A stretch of DNA of 8,049 bases, taken from an archaeon. Lineage in GTDB: Archaea > Asgardarchaeota > Heimdallarchaeia > Hodarchaeales > S146-22. The position numbers were made by a program, and so were the translations under genes. The stretch is taken from the NCBI GenBank assembly GCA_024276395.1, contig JAJRXH010000649.1:1-8049 (forward strand), read 5' to 3'. Positions 1 through 7,600 of this stretch are shown here, piece after piece. The notes beneath the pieces were generated by a model. That model saw only the letters and a list, made by a program, of their open reading frames with translations. It did not search any database and was not told the origin of the DNA. Every line of letters starts with the position of its first letter. Position 1 is the stretch's first letter.

Positions 1-1296
1 AATCTTGACCAACGACTTGCACTAGTTGACTTAAAAGATAACACCGTTCATCGTCTAGATTGGCAAGATGACCAAGAAGAAGTAATCATCAAAAATCCAA
101 TCTTCTTAAATCAGAAAACTCTGTTACTGATTACCAATCATGGCCAAGATTTGAAAGGACTAGCAAGGGTAACCATTGAAGATGATTTCATACTCTCTGA
201 TCCAGAGTATCTCCTTTCACCTCCATATGAAGTCGAAAATTTTAGAATGAGCAAAAATCTCAATCGTCTCATCGTCGAGATAAACGAACATGGATATTCA
301 CGATTGAAAGCCCTTGAATACCCAAGCATGAAAACATTACCCTCGCCACCACTACCTAAAGGAGTGCTAAAAGGATTCGACATCACTAAAGATGGCAATT
401 TTGCCGTGGTAGGATGGTCACGTGCAGAATATCCTCCTAACATTTGGAAATGGATGCTCAATTCAGGAGAATGTCAACAATTAACCGATTTTGGAACAGC
501 TCGAATTCCCAAAGAAGTACTGGCCAGGCCACAACTTCTCAAAATATATAGTTTCGATGGCCTCTCCATGGAAGCCTTTCTCTTTCTACCACCTCATCAA
601 AATCCTCCACATCCGTGCATCATATCGATACATGGCGGCCCTGAATCACAGGCACGACCAGAGATGCGTCCCATCCATCAGTATTTCGTAAATCTCGGAT
701 ATGCCGTGCTCGTACCAAATGTCCGTGGTTCCACGGGATACGGGAAAAAGTTCACGCACTTGGACGACAAGCGATTGAGAATGGATAGTGTCAAGGACAT
801 CAAAGCCTTTGTTGACCATCTCAAGAAAAATCACCAACAACTCATCAAGAGTGACGAATTCGTTCTTTATGGAGGTTCTTACGGAGGATTCATGGTTTTA
901 GCTTGCTTGTATTCATTTCCAGGGATCTTCAAGGCTGGAATTGAGATTGTCGGAATCGTGTCATTCCGCACCTTCCTTGAACGAACGGGAAAATGGCGTC
1001 GCCATCTCAGAGAGGTGGAATATGGCTCTCTTGAGGACGATGGCGAGTTTTTAGATCAAATATCACCACTGACCAATGTAGAAAAAATAACAGCACCTTT
1101 GTTAGTCATCCACGGAAAGAATGATCCGCGTGTTCCTTTTCAAGAGGCAGAACAACTCGTGAACGCCTTGAAAAAACGAGGTAGAAATGTTGAACTACTG
1201 GCATTTGACGATGAAGGGCATGGCGTGGTAAAAATCCAAAACAAGGTCAGAATGCTCAACGAAATTAGCAAGTTTCTCTCATCAATACAAGCATAA
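1..1296 (+). CDS. S9 family serine peptidase (prolyl oligopeptidase / acylaminoacyl-peptidase type), 5' partial
   Basis: The reading frame is open from base 1, so the true start lies outside the window; 431 residues are visible. S9 enzymes cleave short peptides, often after proline or from acylated or free N-termini, using an alpha/beta-hydrolase domain capped by a beta-propeller. Seen here: the end of the propeller (about bases 1-500), then the hydrolase domain with HGGP (oxyanion region), NVRGSTGYG (typical of S9), the nucleophile elbow GGSYGGF (Ser codon 877-879), the acid in HGKNDPRVP (Asp codon 1123-1125) and the base in DEGHG (His codon 1219-1221). The triad is complete and correctly spaced, so the enzyme should be active. 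Full-length relatives are usually 600-700 residues, so roughly 200 or more propeller residues are missing upstream. No signal peptide can be judged. It is followed by a T-rich terminator and a long non-coding gap. The exact S9 subfamily and substrate cannot be decided. Confidence 0.93.
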   Translation, partial: NLDQRLALVDLKDNTVHRLDWQDDQEEVIIKNPIFLNQKTLLLITNHGQDLKGLARVTIEDDFILSDPEYLLSPPYEVENFRMSKNLNRLIVEINEHGYSRLKALEYPSMKTLPSPPLPKGVLKGFDITKDGNFAVVGWSRAEYPPNIWKWMLNSGECQQLTDFGTARIPKEVLARPQLLKIYSFDGLSMEAFLFLPPHQNPPHPCIISIHGGPESQARPEMRPIHQYFVNLGYAVLVPNVRGSTGYGKKFTHLDDKRLRMDSVKDIKAFVDHLKKNHQQLIKSDEFVLYGGSYGGFMVLACLYSFPGIFKAGIEIVGIVSFRTFLERTGKWRRHLREVEYGSLEDDGEFLDQISPLTNVEKITAPLLVIHGKNDPRVPFQEAEQLVNALKKRGRNVELLAFDDEGHGVVKIQNKVRMLNEISKFLSSIQA

Positions 1297-1312
1297 TATG
1301 GGAAATTCGATA

Positions 1313-1325
1313 TTCTTTCTTTTTT
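1313..1325 (+). terminator. T-rich archaeal-type terminator after the S9 peptidase gene
   Basis: TTCTTTCTTTTTT begins 17 bases after the TAA stop (1294-1296). Archaeal RNA polymerase can terminate on T-rich tracts without a stem. The place and composition fit; termination itself is inferred. Confidence 0.55.
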
Positions 1326-1358
1326 ATCTAATCACCCTCATTCTTGGTAATAATACTT

Positions 1359-1389
1359 AACAAGGAAATGTTAACGATGATTCCTTGTT
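1359..1389. repeat. Inverted repeat / hairpin 1 (9-bp perfect stem)
   Basis: AACAAGGAA (1359-1367) is exactly complementary to TTCCTTGTT (1381-1389), with a 13-nt loop that contains the palindrome GTTAAC. It is the first of a series of short stems after the peptidase gene. Confidence 0.6.
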
Positions 1390-1415
1390 TCATTGGCATA
1401 GATTCACGATTAAGA

Positions 1416-1440
1416 ATTACCATCTTAGAAAGGTGGTAAT
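1416..1440 (+). repeat. Inverted repeat / hairpin 2 (11-bp stem with one T:G wobble)
   Basis: ATTACCATCTT (1416-1426) pairs with AAGGTGGTAAT (1430-1440) around a 3-nt loop. The single mismatch is a T/G pair that would be a U:G wobble in plus-strand RNA, hinting that RNA is the folded form. The 3' arm contains AGGTGG followed at once by an ATG (1439-1441), so the fold would cover that ribosome-binding-like sequence. Confidence 0.6.
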
Positions 1441-1477
1441 GACTCCATTCAAGAATGTAAAAAACTTATTAGCCTTC

Positions 1478-1497
1478 TCAAAAATTTTCATTTTTGA
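1478..1497. repeat. Inverted repeat / hairpin 3 (8-bp stem, TTTC loop)
   Basis: TCAAAAAT (1478-1485) is exactly complementary to ATTTTTGA (1490-1497) with a 4-nt loop. The stem is A/T-rich, so alone it is weak evidence; its interest comes from its place in the series. Confidence 0.45.
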
Positions 1498-1503
1498 AAT
1501 GAG

Positions 1504-1518
1504 CTGATTAAAAATCAG
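1504..1518. repeat. Inverted repeat / hairpin 4 (6-bp stem, AAA loop)
   Basis: CTGATT (1504-1509) pairs with AATCAG (1513-1518) around AAA. Outer wobble pairs and a second complementary pair, AATGA (1498-1502) with TCATT (1527-1531), could enclose it. Confidence 0.4.
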
Positions 1519-1558
1519 TTTTGAGGTCATTCACTTCTCCTTGAAGCACTGAAAAGAA

Positions 1559-1601
1559 CAGTTGTCCTTTAAACACGCTTCTTAAAAGAAAGGGATAACT
1601 G
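1559..1601. repeat. Inverted repeat / hairpin 5 (two 5-bp stems with an internal loop)
   Basis: CAGTT (1559-1563) pairs with AACTG (1597-1601), and inside it CCTTT (1566-1570) pairs with AAAGG (1589-1593), separated by a 2x3-nt internal loop and closed by an 18-nt loop. This is a bulged stem of the kind seen in structured RNAs, but it could also arise by chance. Confidence 0.35.
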
Positions 1602-1669
1602 AATTACTCTCATCAGTTTTGTTTTGCCGTAAGTTGCGGTCACTTCCAATGATTCACTGATTCACGGTC

Positions 1670-1696
1670 TTGATGGCGAATCAATCCGATTTTTTT
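1670..1696 (+). terminator. Possible terminator: small stem then T7 tract
   Basis: TTGAT (1670-1674) pairs with ATCAA (1680-1684), followed by TCCGA and seven Ts (1690-1696). An alternative stem is TGATTC (1658-1663) with GAATCA (1678-1683). If the hairpin series upstream belongs to a non-coding transcript, this would be a reasonable 3' end. No transcript is proven. Confidence 0.25.
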
Positions 1697-1839
1697 AAGA
1701 GATGCTTACCTTCACGAGAAAGAGAACTCAGAACGGACACTAACGAGCACTCTCCTTCGTCTCTGTACTAATCGTTTAGAAATATCTGAACTTATTTGCA
1801 AGAGAAGGTTACCCACGTGAAAAAGTGTTCCACAAACAA

Positions 1840-1847
1840 TTTATAAT
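1840..1847 (+). promoter_or_regulatory. TATA-box-like element for the 1941-4292 gene
   Basis: TTTATAAT matches the archaeal TATA-box style and follows an A-rich stretch that could serve as a BRE. Transcription would begin about 25 bases downstream (around 1868-1875), giving a leader of about 70 nt. It is the best candidate in the 100 bp before the start, judged by eye only. Confidence 0.4.
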
Positions 1848-1936
1848 TACGATTTCTTTCTACAATCGAGCAAGTCAAAACGCTCTTCTCGCCTTATCAC
1901 TCAAGGTTCAAAACAATTCTCCAAAAACAAAAGCAT

Positions 1937-1945
1937 AGGGATGAG
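1937..1945 (+). promoter_or_regulatory. Weak Shine-Dalgarno-like site that favours a start at 1953
   Basis: AGGGATGAG overlaps the first ATG (1941) and so cannot serve it, but ends 7 bases before the in-frame ATG at 1953. That start gives a protein beginning MKKILNQYK, a typical basic n-region for a signal peptide. Confidence 0.35.
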
Positions 1946-4292
1946 AATGAATATGAAAAAGATCCTTAATCAATATAAGTTAATGACAACAATAGTAATT
2001 GGCCTATTCATTGCAATTGTAATGCTTGGGTCGAGTTTTTCGGTGGCATCATCAACGAGTTCCGTAGAGGGACTGAATGTTACTAAGAATGAGATCATGA
2101 TAAAAAGGAGCCAGGGCGATCTCATTCTCGTACCAACTACACCACCTGACCTTCTAACAAGGACTAGATCATTGAATTTCATAAAATCAACACAAAATGT
2201 TCCAGAAAACAATGCAACAAACATTGATCAGATATATTATCGTGTTGGTGCCATGAGAATTTTAGATCCAACTCTTAGCAATGTCAGTCAGGCACAGAAA
2301 CAATTTTGGATCAACCAAATTTTATCCTTTCAAAAATCAAGTGGAGGTTTTGGTACGTGGAAACACGATAGGTCAACCTTGTCAAGTACCTATAAGGCCA
2401 TCCAAATACTTCAATGGTTAGGATACAACAACCTTAACGTAACTTTAGTTACCAGCTATCTAGATCGATTGAGAAACTCACTTACTAACGGTTATAACTC
2501 TTATCTTAAAGACACTGACAGCGATGTTTATTCCACCCATCTTGCAGTCCTTTCTTATTCCATACTAGGAAAAATTCCACCAAACGCTAGTGATGTTGCA
2601 CAAGTCTTCATCCGTGCTCAAAATCTAGGCAGTAACGTGTCTTCAATTGAGCAAGGAGGTTTTGGAAAGCAAAGTAATCGATTCAAACAAATCTTTTGGA
2701 CATCAGAAATTACAATAACTAGAGCAGCTCTTGTCGGACTGAAAACTCTTAATCAAGATCTAACAACAAGTGTCAACGTCACTGCTGCCTTAGAGTTTCT
2801 TATCTCGTTACAATCGACAACAGGTGGTTGGGTAAACACCTACAATGATCTTATTATTGGAACAAGCGCCATTAGTGCGTCACACACGGCAGCGGCACTC
2901 GAGGCAATCACTTTACTTAATGGAACAGCGCGCATTGATAGTAATGCTGCAAGAAATTTCCTATTGTCATTGGAAACACCTGAAGGGGGTTTCAAACTTA
3001 AAATAATTAGCTCTGAACCGTCTTTAAAAGGGACCTTCTTCAGCTTGCTTGCCCTCGATTATCTTGGTGCAAAACCTACTAATACAACGGCAACTCTCCA
3101 ATGGCTCCTTAATTGGACTCCCAACAAGGGAGGGTTCGGAGGTGAACCTGGTAGTGAGCCTACCTTACGTGAAACATTCGATGCCGTGTATGCTTTGGTT
3201 CTTGCTGGAAAGTCAATCCCACATCGTCAAGAAATCTTGAACTATGTCAACTCTTATCGAAATCCTGATGGTGGATTCGGTCTTACGGGTTCATACACGG
3301 AAAGTACGTTCCGTGCCGTGAGTATTTACTCTCTCCTAGGTGAGGCCTTTCCAAATGCTTCTCAGACCATAGCATTTCTACAATCTTTACAACAATTAGA
3401 CGGTGGATTTGTGAAGAAGCCAGGTGCCATCCAGAGTTATGTGATTTCCACGTATCGTGCTATTGCGGCACTTCATCTCCTCAACGCCACACCAACGGAT
3501 GTAAACGGCGCCATCACCTTCCTTAGACAAAGCCAGAATCCAGATGGTGGATTCAAACGCAGTAATTATGACGTCACGCTCCCTGGCAATGTTTCAAGTG
3601 CGGTATACACGTATTCTGCAGTAAGGGGATTATACTTATTAAACAGCACGCCCACTAATGTGAGCGGGCTTTACAGTTACCTCGTCTCACTAAGAAATGC
3701 TGATGGTGGCTTTGGCCCTCATCAAGATTTCACATCTAACATTGCATACGTCTTTACTTCTTTCTGGATCTTGAAAAACATCCATGCCATCTCTAATTTC
3801 TCAATGATAATCCCAGGAAATATCGATAACATCCGATCTAATTACGATAATTTTACCATTCAAGTCTTTGGGGCTATCGGTAATCTTAACTACACGGTCA
3901 TAAATTTAAACTCGTCTATACTCTTAGCTAGCGGCATCATTACTGGTTCAGGCAGCATCGTGATTGATACCTCAACACTTCCCATCGGAAGATATGAAAT
4001 TCAAGTCACCGCGTGGGATGACACTCTTGCCAAGGTTAATGCTACCTTTACTGTTCTCATTAGCTCTGAGACTTCATCTCCAAGTAACACGACCTCCTCC
4101 ACGACACAAGATACGACAACCACGACACAAGATACGACGACCGTATCCAATAATACATCCACTACATCACAGGCTCCACAAGGAAGCAATAATGCATCAT
4201 CGCCTTTGTCCACAGAAGCGCTGCTAGTTGGATTTACAATGTTAGGTGGCATCACCATTTTTCGAAGAAAGAACAACAAACATCTCGAATGA
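1941..4292 (+). CDS. Secreted, membrane-anchored prenyltransferase-type repeat protein (alpha/alpha toroid)
   Basis: The 783-residue protein appears exported and anchored; its function is not known. Residues 1-36 form a signal peptide (basic start, hydrophobic 15-30, likely cut after SVA). GGF/GGW motifs lie near residues 135, 239, 295, 349, 397, 444, 488, 536 and 589, mostly 44-56 apart, with a degenerate unit near 185, so about ten repeats of the prenyltransferase/squalene-oxidase family. That fold is a helical toroid used by prenyltransferases and terpene cyclases and by non-catalytic binding proteins. There is no cysteine at all, so the zinc ligand of protein prenyltransferases is absent, and no class II cyclase DxDD motif; binding rather than catalysis is inferred. 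Residues about 635-715 look like a beta-sandwich, 716-755 form a Ser/Thr/Asn stalk, and 759-774 a short membrane segment followed by RRKNNK. More than 20 N-X-S/T sequons fit a glycosylated surface protein. The start may be 1941 or 1953. The next gene encodes a similar outer region. Confidence 0.88.
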   Translation: MRMNMKKILNQYKLMTTIVIGLFIAIVMLGSSFSVASSTSSVEGLNVTKNEIMIKRSQGDLILVPTTPPDLLTRTRSLNFIKSTQNVPENNATNIDQIYYRVGAMRILDPTLSNVSQAQKQFWINQILSFQKSSGGFGTWKHDRSTLSSTYKAIQILQWLGYNNLNVTLVTSYLDRLRNSLTNGYNSYLKDTDSDVYSTHLAVLSYSILGKIPPNASDVAQVFIRAQNLGSNVSSIEQGGFGKQSNRFKQIFWTSEITITRAALVGLKTLNQDLTTSVNVTAALEFLISLQSTTGGWVNTYNDLIIGTSAISASHTAAALEAITLLNGTARIDSNAARNFLLSLETPEGGFKLKIISSEPSLKGTFFSLLALDYLGAKPTNTTATLQWLLNWTPNKGGFGGEPGSEPTLRETFDAVYALVLAGKSIPHRQEILNYVNSYRNPDGGFGLTGSYTESTFRAVSIYSLLGEAFPNASQTIAFLQSLQQLDGGFVKKPGAIQSYVISTYRAIAALHLLNATPTDVNGAITFLRQSQNPDGGFKRSNYDVTLPGNVSSAVYTYSAVRGLYLLNSTPTNVSGLYSYLVSLRNADGGFGPHQDFTSNIAYVFTSFWILKNIHAISNFSMIIPGNIDNIRSNYDNFTIQVFGAIGNLNYTVINLNSSILLASGIITGSGSIVIDTSTLPIGRYEIQVTAWDDTLAKVNATFTVLISSETSSPSNTTSSTTQDTTTTTQDTTTVSNNTSTTSQAPQGSNNASSPLSTEALLVGFTMLGGITIFRRKNNKHLE
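4101..4142 (+). repeat. 21-bp tandem duplication in the stalk region
   Basis: Two adjacent 21-bp units (4101-4121 and 4122-4142) differ at one base and encode two copies of TTQDTTT. This is slippage-type expansion of a Thr-rich stalk, which would lengthen the spacer between the toroid and the membrane. Confidence 0.75.
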
Positions 4293-4304
4293 GAGAACAT
4301 CCTC

Positions 4305-4312
4305 TTTATTAT
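4305..4312 (+). promoter_or_regulatory. Possible TATA element for the downstream ligase-fusion gene
   Basis: TTTATTAT lies 20-27 bases before the ATG at 4332. If used, transcription would begin near 4332-4340, giving an almost leaderless message. In such an A/T-rich gap a chance match is quite possible, and read-through from the upstream gene is the alternative. Confidence 0.3.
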
Positions 4313-4316
4313 ACTC

Positions 4317-4329
4317 TTTTTTCTTTTTT
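4317..4329 (+). terminator. T-rich terminator tract (T6-C-T6) after the first toroid gene
   Basis: Two runs of six Ts separated by one C begin 25 bases after the TGA stop (4290-4292). The tract fits stem-less archaeal termination. It sits directly before the next start codon, so it may separate the two genes' transcripts or allow partial read-through. Confidence 0.5.
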
Positions 4330-4331
4330 GA

Positions 4332-4640
4332 ATGGAGATCATGGAGAATCAGGCCATGAATGACAATAATTCAAAAAACAGAACAAAAATCATTTCCACA
4401 AAGAACAGACAATCCTCCAAGGTAAGCATTTCAAAGATAAACGTGATCAATAAAACTCTTTGGCTCATCATCATAATTATCATTTCATCATCAATGACGC
4501 TGATGTTATCCATATTTTCACGTGATCTTGCTGCAACTACGTCCATGATTCCATCACCACGTCTTTCCTTTGAGATGGTGCCAGATTCTCCAAAAACAGT
4601 GGGCGATAATTTAAATGACAATTCTATTTTCTTCAGATAA
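4332..4640 (+). CDS. N-terminal signal-anchor part of the toroid-7TM-ligase fusion, cut off by a frameshift
   Basis: This 102-residue frame is best read as the beginning of the long gene that follows, not as a gene of its own. Residues 1-43 are polar and basic (KNRTK, STKNRQSSK), residues 44-62 form one strong hydrophobic segment (TLWLIIIIIISSSMTLMLSI), and the rest is polar, as in an N-in signal anchor. The downstream frame encodes an outer domain and membrane helices but has no export signal of its own, which this segment would supply. The frame ends at TAA 4638-4640, while the downstream frame is open from 4619, leaving a 22-base zone where both are open. One missing base in the TTTT run at 4627-4630 would join them as NSIFLQINYKN. 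The start is uncertain: ATGs lie at 4332, 4341 and 4356, and the last has GGAG (4343-4346) nine bases before it. The alternative is a short stand-alone membrane protein. Confidence 0.6.
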   Translation: MEIMENQAMNDNNSKNRTKIISTKNRQSSKVSISKINVINKTLWLIIIIIISSSMTLMLSIFSRDLAATTSMIPSPRLSFEMVPDSPKTVGDNLNDNSIFFR

Positions 4641-7600
4641 ATTATAAAAATGATAGTCAAAACTTAAATCTAAGCATATTAAACGACACGATGAAACGAG
4701 TGATTTTAAATTTTGTTGCGTCTTCTCAAGATGATGGCAGCATTCTCCTCAAGTCAATGGATGATGCCTATCATGTGGGCTTGTCACTCCATTATCTTAT
4801 ATCCCTAGATTCACAAGCAGACAACCTTACGATCGAAAACCTAAAAAAATTAGTCTTAAATTTTGTTAATTCAGCAAGAAACACGAATGGTGGTTATGGT
4901 AACTGGAGAAATGCTTCAAGTTCAATGGAATCAACATATCAAGCACTAATCATTGTAGATACCTTTAATGCTCTTGATTTACTTACCAATGAGCAACTAA
5001 ACCAGACACTGACATTTATCAAAAGTCTAGAAGCAATAGATGGTGGTTATTATCCACTTCCCCAATGGGATGCTCCAGATGTTACCAGCACCTATAGAGC
5101 CCTAGTTCTTTATCAACTTATTAACAACGCCAGGCCCGAACTTCTTCTTAACAAGCAGCTAATCGATATTAACAAGACAGTAACCTTCATTAGCAGCTTG
5201 TACAAACCTCCATTTCTAATATCTGGTGCATCTGGATTCTCAGAGGTCACATCTGGAAGTCCAGACTTATTATCCTCTTACTATGCCATTAAAAGTTTCA
5301 TGATACTCGGAGAAACTAATGAATCCGTTGTCCATTCTGCAAGCATCGCCGCGTTCTTGAAGCTATTAACAAGTAGTAATGGTGGCATCACTAACAAACC
5401 CGGTAACTTACCAACCACGGGATATACTGCTACTGGGATATTACTATACCTAACCTTAATGGAACTTGACTCAGTTAATGGAACATTTTCAGATGATTTT
5501 CTTTCTCGAGCAATTAATTACATCAAGTCAACAAAAAAAGCTGGCTCAGGTTTCACATCTTCTGATCGTGATGATACACCAGAGCGTTCTTCCACCTATT
5601 TTGCATTGAAAGCGTTCTTTGAGCTAACAAGACGACGATTGCTCACACCTCAGGACATTGACGTGAGCGGCATTCTAACTTATCTTACTAAAGGACGAGA
5701 ACCAACTTATGGCATCGGAGATTACCCAAGTGACAAAGGAAATCTTGAACGAACAGCACAGGCAATCATTATTGGCAAATTGTTGCAAAATATCAGTTGG
5801 TTAAATCCTAAACTTGCTGATTTCATCAGTGAAAGCTATGACCCAGCAAAGGGAGGATATGGATTTAGGCAAGGAACCAAGGCATTAGTCAAGTACACTT
5901 ATCAAGGAATTAGGGCATCAAGAGCCTTGGGAGATTCTCTGTCCTTTAACTCTGAGATCATTACTTTTTTAACTGAATCTCAGAATGATGATGGAGGATT
6001 CGGACAGAATCCCCGCGCCAAGATCAGTTATCTTACTCATACATACTGGGCATTACAAGGACTAACACTTCTGACTAAAGAATCGTTAGATTCTCACATC
6101 AACACCACTGCCCTGAGGAGTTATCTACGAAGACTTCGATATACCGACGGCACGTTCAGTAACTTTTTTGGATGGAACAAGACCCTAGCTTCCACTTATA
6201 GAGGTGTGACTACTCTCATCTTGCTTAGTGATTTCAATGGATCAGAAGACCGTCTCGCACAGACTTTACTTCCTTATTTTTACCTCCCACAGGTAGGAGG
6301 TTTCAGACCATCTCTGACTACCAAGACACCAACATTAAAGGCTACCTATGAAGGCACGTGGCTTTCCTACGTTTTAGAGATCCCATTAAACACTACAAAA
6401 ATTCGTGAGTTTATCTGGTCATTACACAATCCCGATGGTGGATTTGCTCCTCGTCCACGCTTTTCTAGCAGAGTATCTGCCACTTACTACGCCTTACTCA
6501 CACTACAACTATTAGAGTTGATGGACAGTCAGGAACAAAACAACACCACTTTAGAACCACTCAATGGAAGGGAAGAAGTTTCTGATCTTTATGCCCCTAT
6601 AATCGAACCGGCATACATCCCACGCCTTGATTCTAACAAGACTTTCATCGGCACGTACAACTTGATTGCTTTCATCCGTGATTCGGAAACCACCGTGAAT
6701 GACACATGGGCAGAACTCATCTGGACTTCAAATACAAATCAAAGAAATTTCTTGATAGAAGGAAAACAAGCAAGTGATTCAATCGAAAAATGGATCTTTT
6801 CTCTTGGACCTTTTTCAGATGACGGATGGCTTCTAGTGAGAATTCATGCTCGTGATGCCAACGGAAACATCGCCACGAGCGTGTGGCTCTCTTTTAAAAC
6901 CGTAAGCAACTTGAAAGTAGGTGGAAAATTTACCGTCAATTGGTTAAACGTGTTCCTTGTCATAATCATGCCTTTTACTTTGGTAACCAGTGCTTCTGAT
7001 GACTTATTGAGATTTTATCGTAAAAAGAAAATGTCTTTAGGAGACGTCAAAATGGTAATAACACCACATGTGAATGATGATAAGACTCAAATGTCTCTAC
7101 TAAACAATCTGAATGTTGCATACGTTCTCTTAATCATGGCCATCATCAGTGTAATGGCTCGTTTATTCCTGGGACATGCCCTACTCATTTTAGATCAATC
7201 TACTTTCCTTTTTAGATTCTTATTAGGGGCATTACTCATTCTTGCCGCTCGGTACATGATGGGAATTCGATCCTATGGCTTTTTTGCACCAATGGTACTG
7301 GTTATCTCGTGGCTTCAAATTGGCCCTATATGGGCAGCATCTGTTTTTATGGTTGTTTTTCTCATTGCACTCCAAGTTCGCAAGCAAATTGATCCCTTGA
7401 ATTTAGGATATGGGTTTAGGATTGCCATTCTCATGGTTGTCAGCATCACTAGTCTAGCATTACTGGAAATTCTAGGCGAAACATTCCGAATCGCAAGTCT
7501 AAGCACGAGCATACTTTTGCCCATCATCATTACCCCAAACATCGTAGATCGATACGTGCGAACCGCAAACGAAACAAATGAAGCCGAGTCCTTTGTCATT

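Larger units (their letters stand above)
1297..1940. other. 644-bp intergenic region without a convincing protein gene
   Basis: No open frame longer than about 33 codons with a plausible start was found by eye on the plus strand. The left half (1359-1601) contains five short inverted repeats in close succession, listed separately. A T7 tract lies at 1690-1696. A TATA-like element lies at 1840-1847. The motif GATTCAC occurs at 1401-1407 and twice more around 1651-1665. The gap is long compared with the 39 bp between the next two genes. It could hold a structured non-coding RNA, a long leader, or decayed sequence; none of these is shown. Confidence 0.6.

Noticed and set aside
1640..1690. TGATG-like and CTGA-like words suggesting a box C/D guide RNA.
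   Set aside because: The boxes do not match RUGAUGA well and are not in the C-D'-C'-D order with suitable spacing.
1673..1771. 32-residue frame (starting MANQSDFFKR) in the intergenic region.
   Set aside because: There is no ribosome-binding site and no promoter at the right distance, it runs through the T7 tract, and its length is expected by chance.
1900..1920. GGTTCAAAAC resembling a tRNA T-arm.
   Set aside because: The flanking bases do not pair as a T-stem, and no acceptor or anticodon arm can be built around it.
1..4292. The S9 peptidase as part of the toroid-ligase system, in place of the protease known beside bacterial relatives.
   Set aside because: It is a different protease class, ends in its own terminator and is 644 bp away, so the sequence gives no support for a shared operon.
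4001..4342. 113-codon minus-strand frame rich in Val/Cys opposite the stalk.
   Set aside because: The Val/Val-Cys runs are the mirror image of repeated Thr and Asp codons in the stalk, so this is an artefact of low-complexity sequence.
4349..4660. 103-codon frame on the minus strand opposite the signal-anchor segment.
   Set aside because: It is a shadow of the plus-strand frame: its hydrophobic stretches mirror the reverse complement of Ile/Asn/Ser codons there. It has no recognisable motif or promoter.
5555..5615. DRDDTPERSS in the second toroid protein resembles the DxDDTA motif of squalene-hopene (class II) cyclases.
   Set aside because: It sits several residues further from the following helix than in cyclases, falls in a loop that varies freely between repeats, and other cyclase landmarks are absent. 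A chance match in an acidic loop is more likely.
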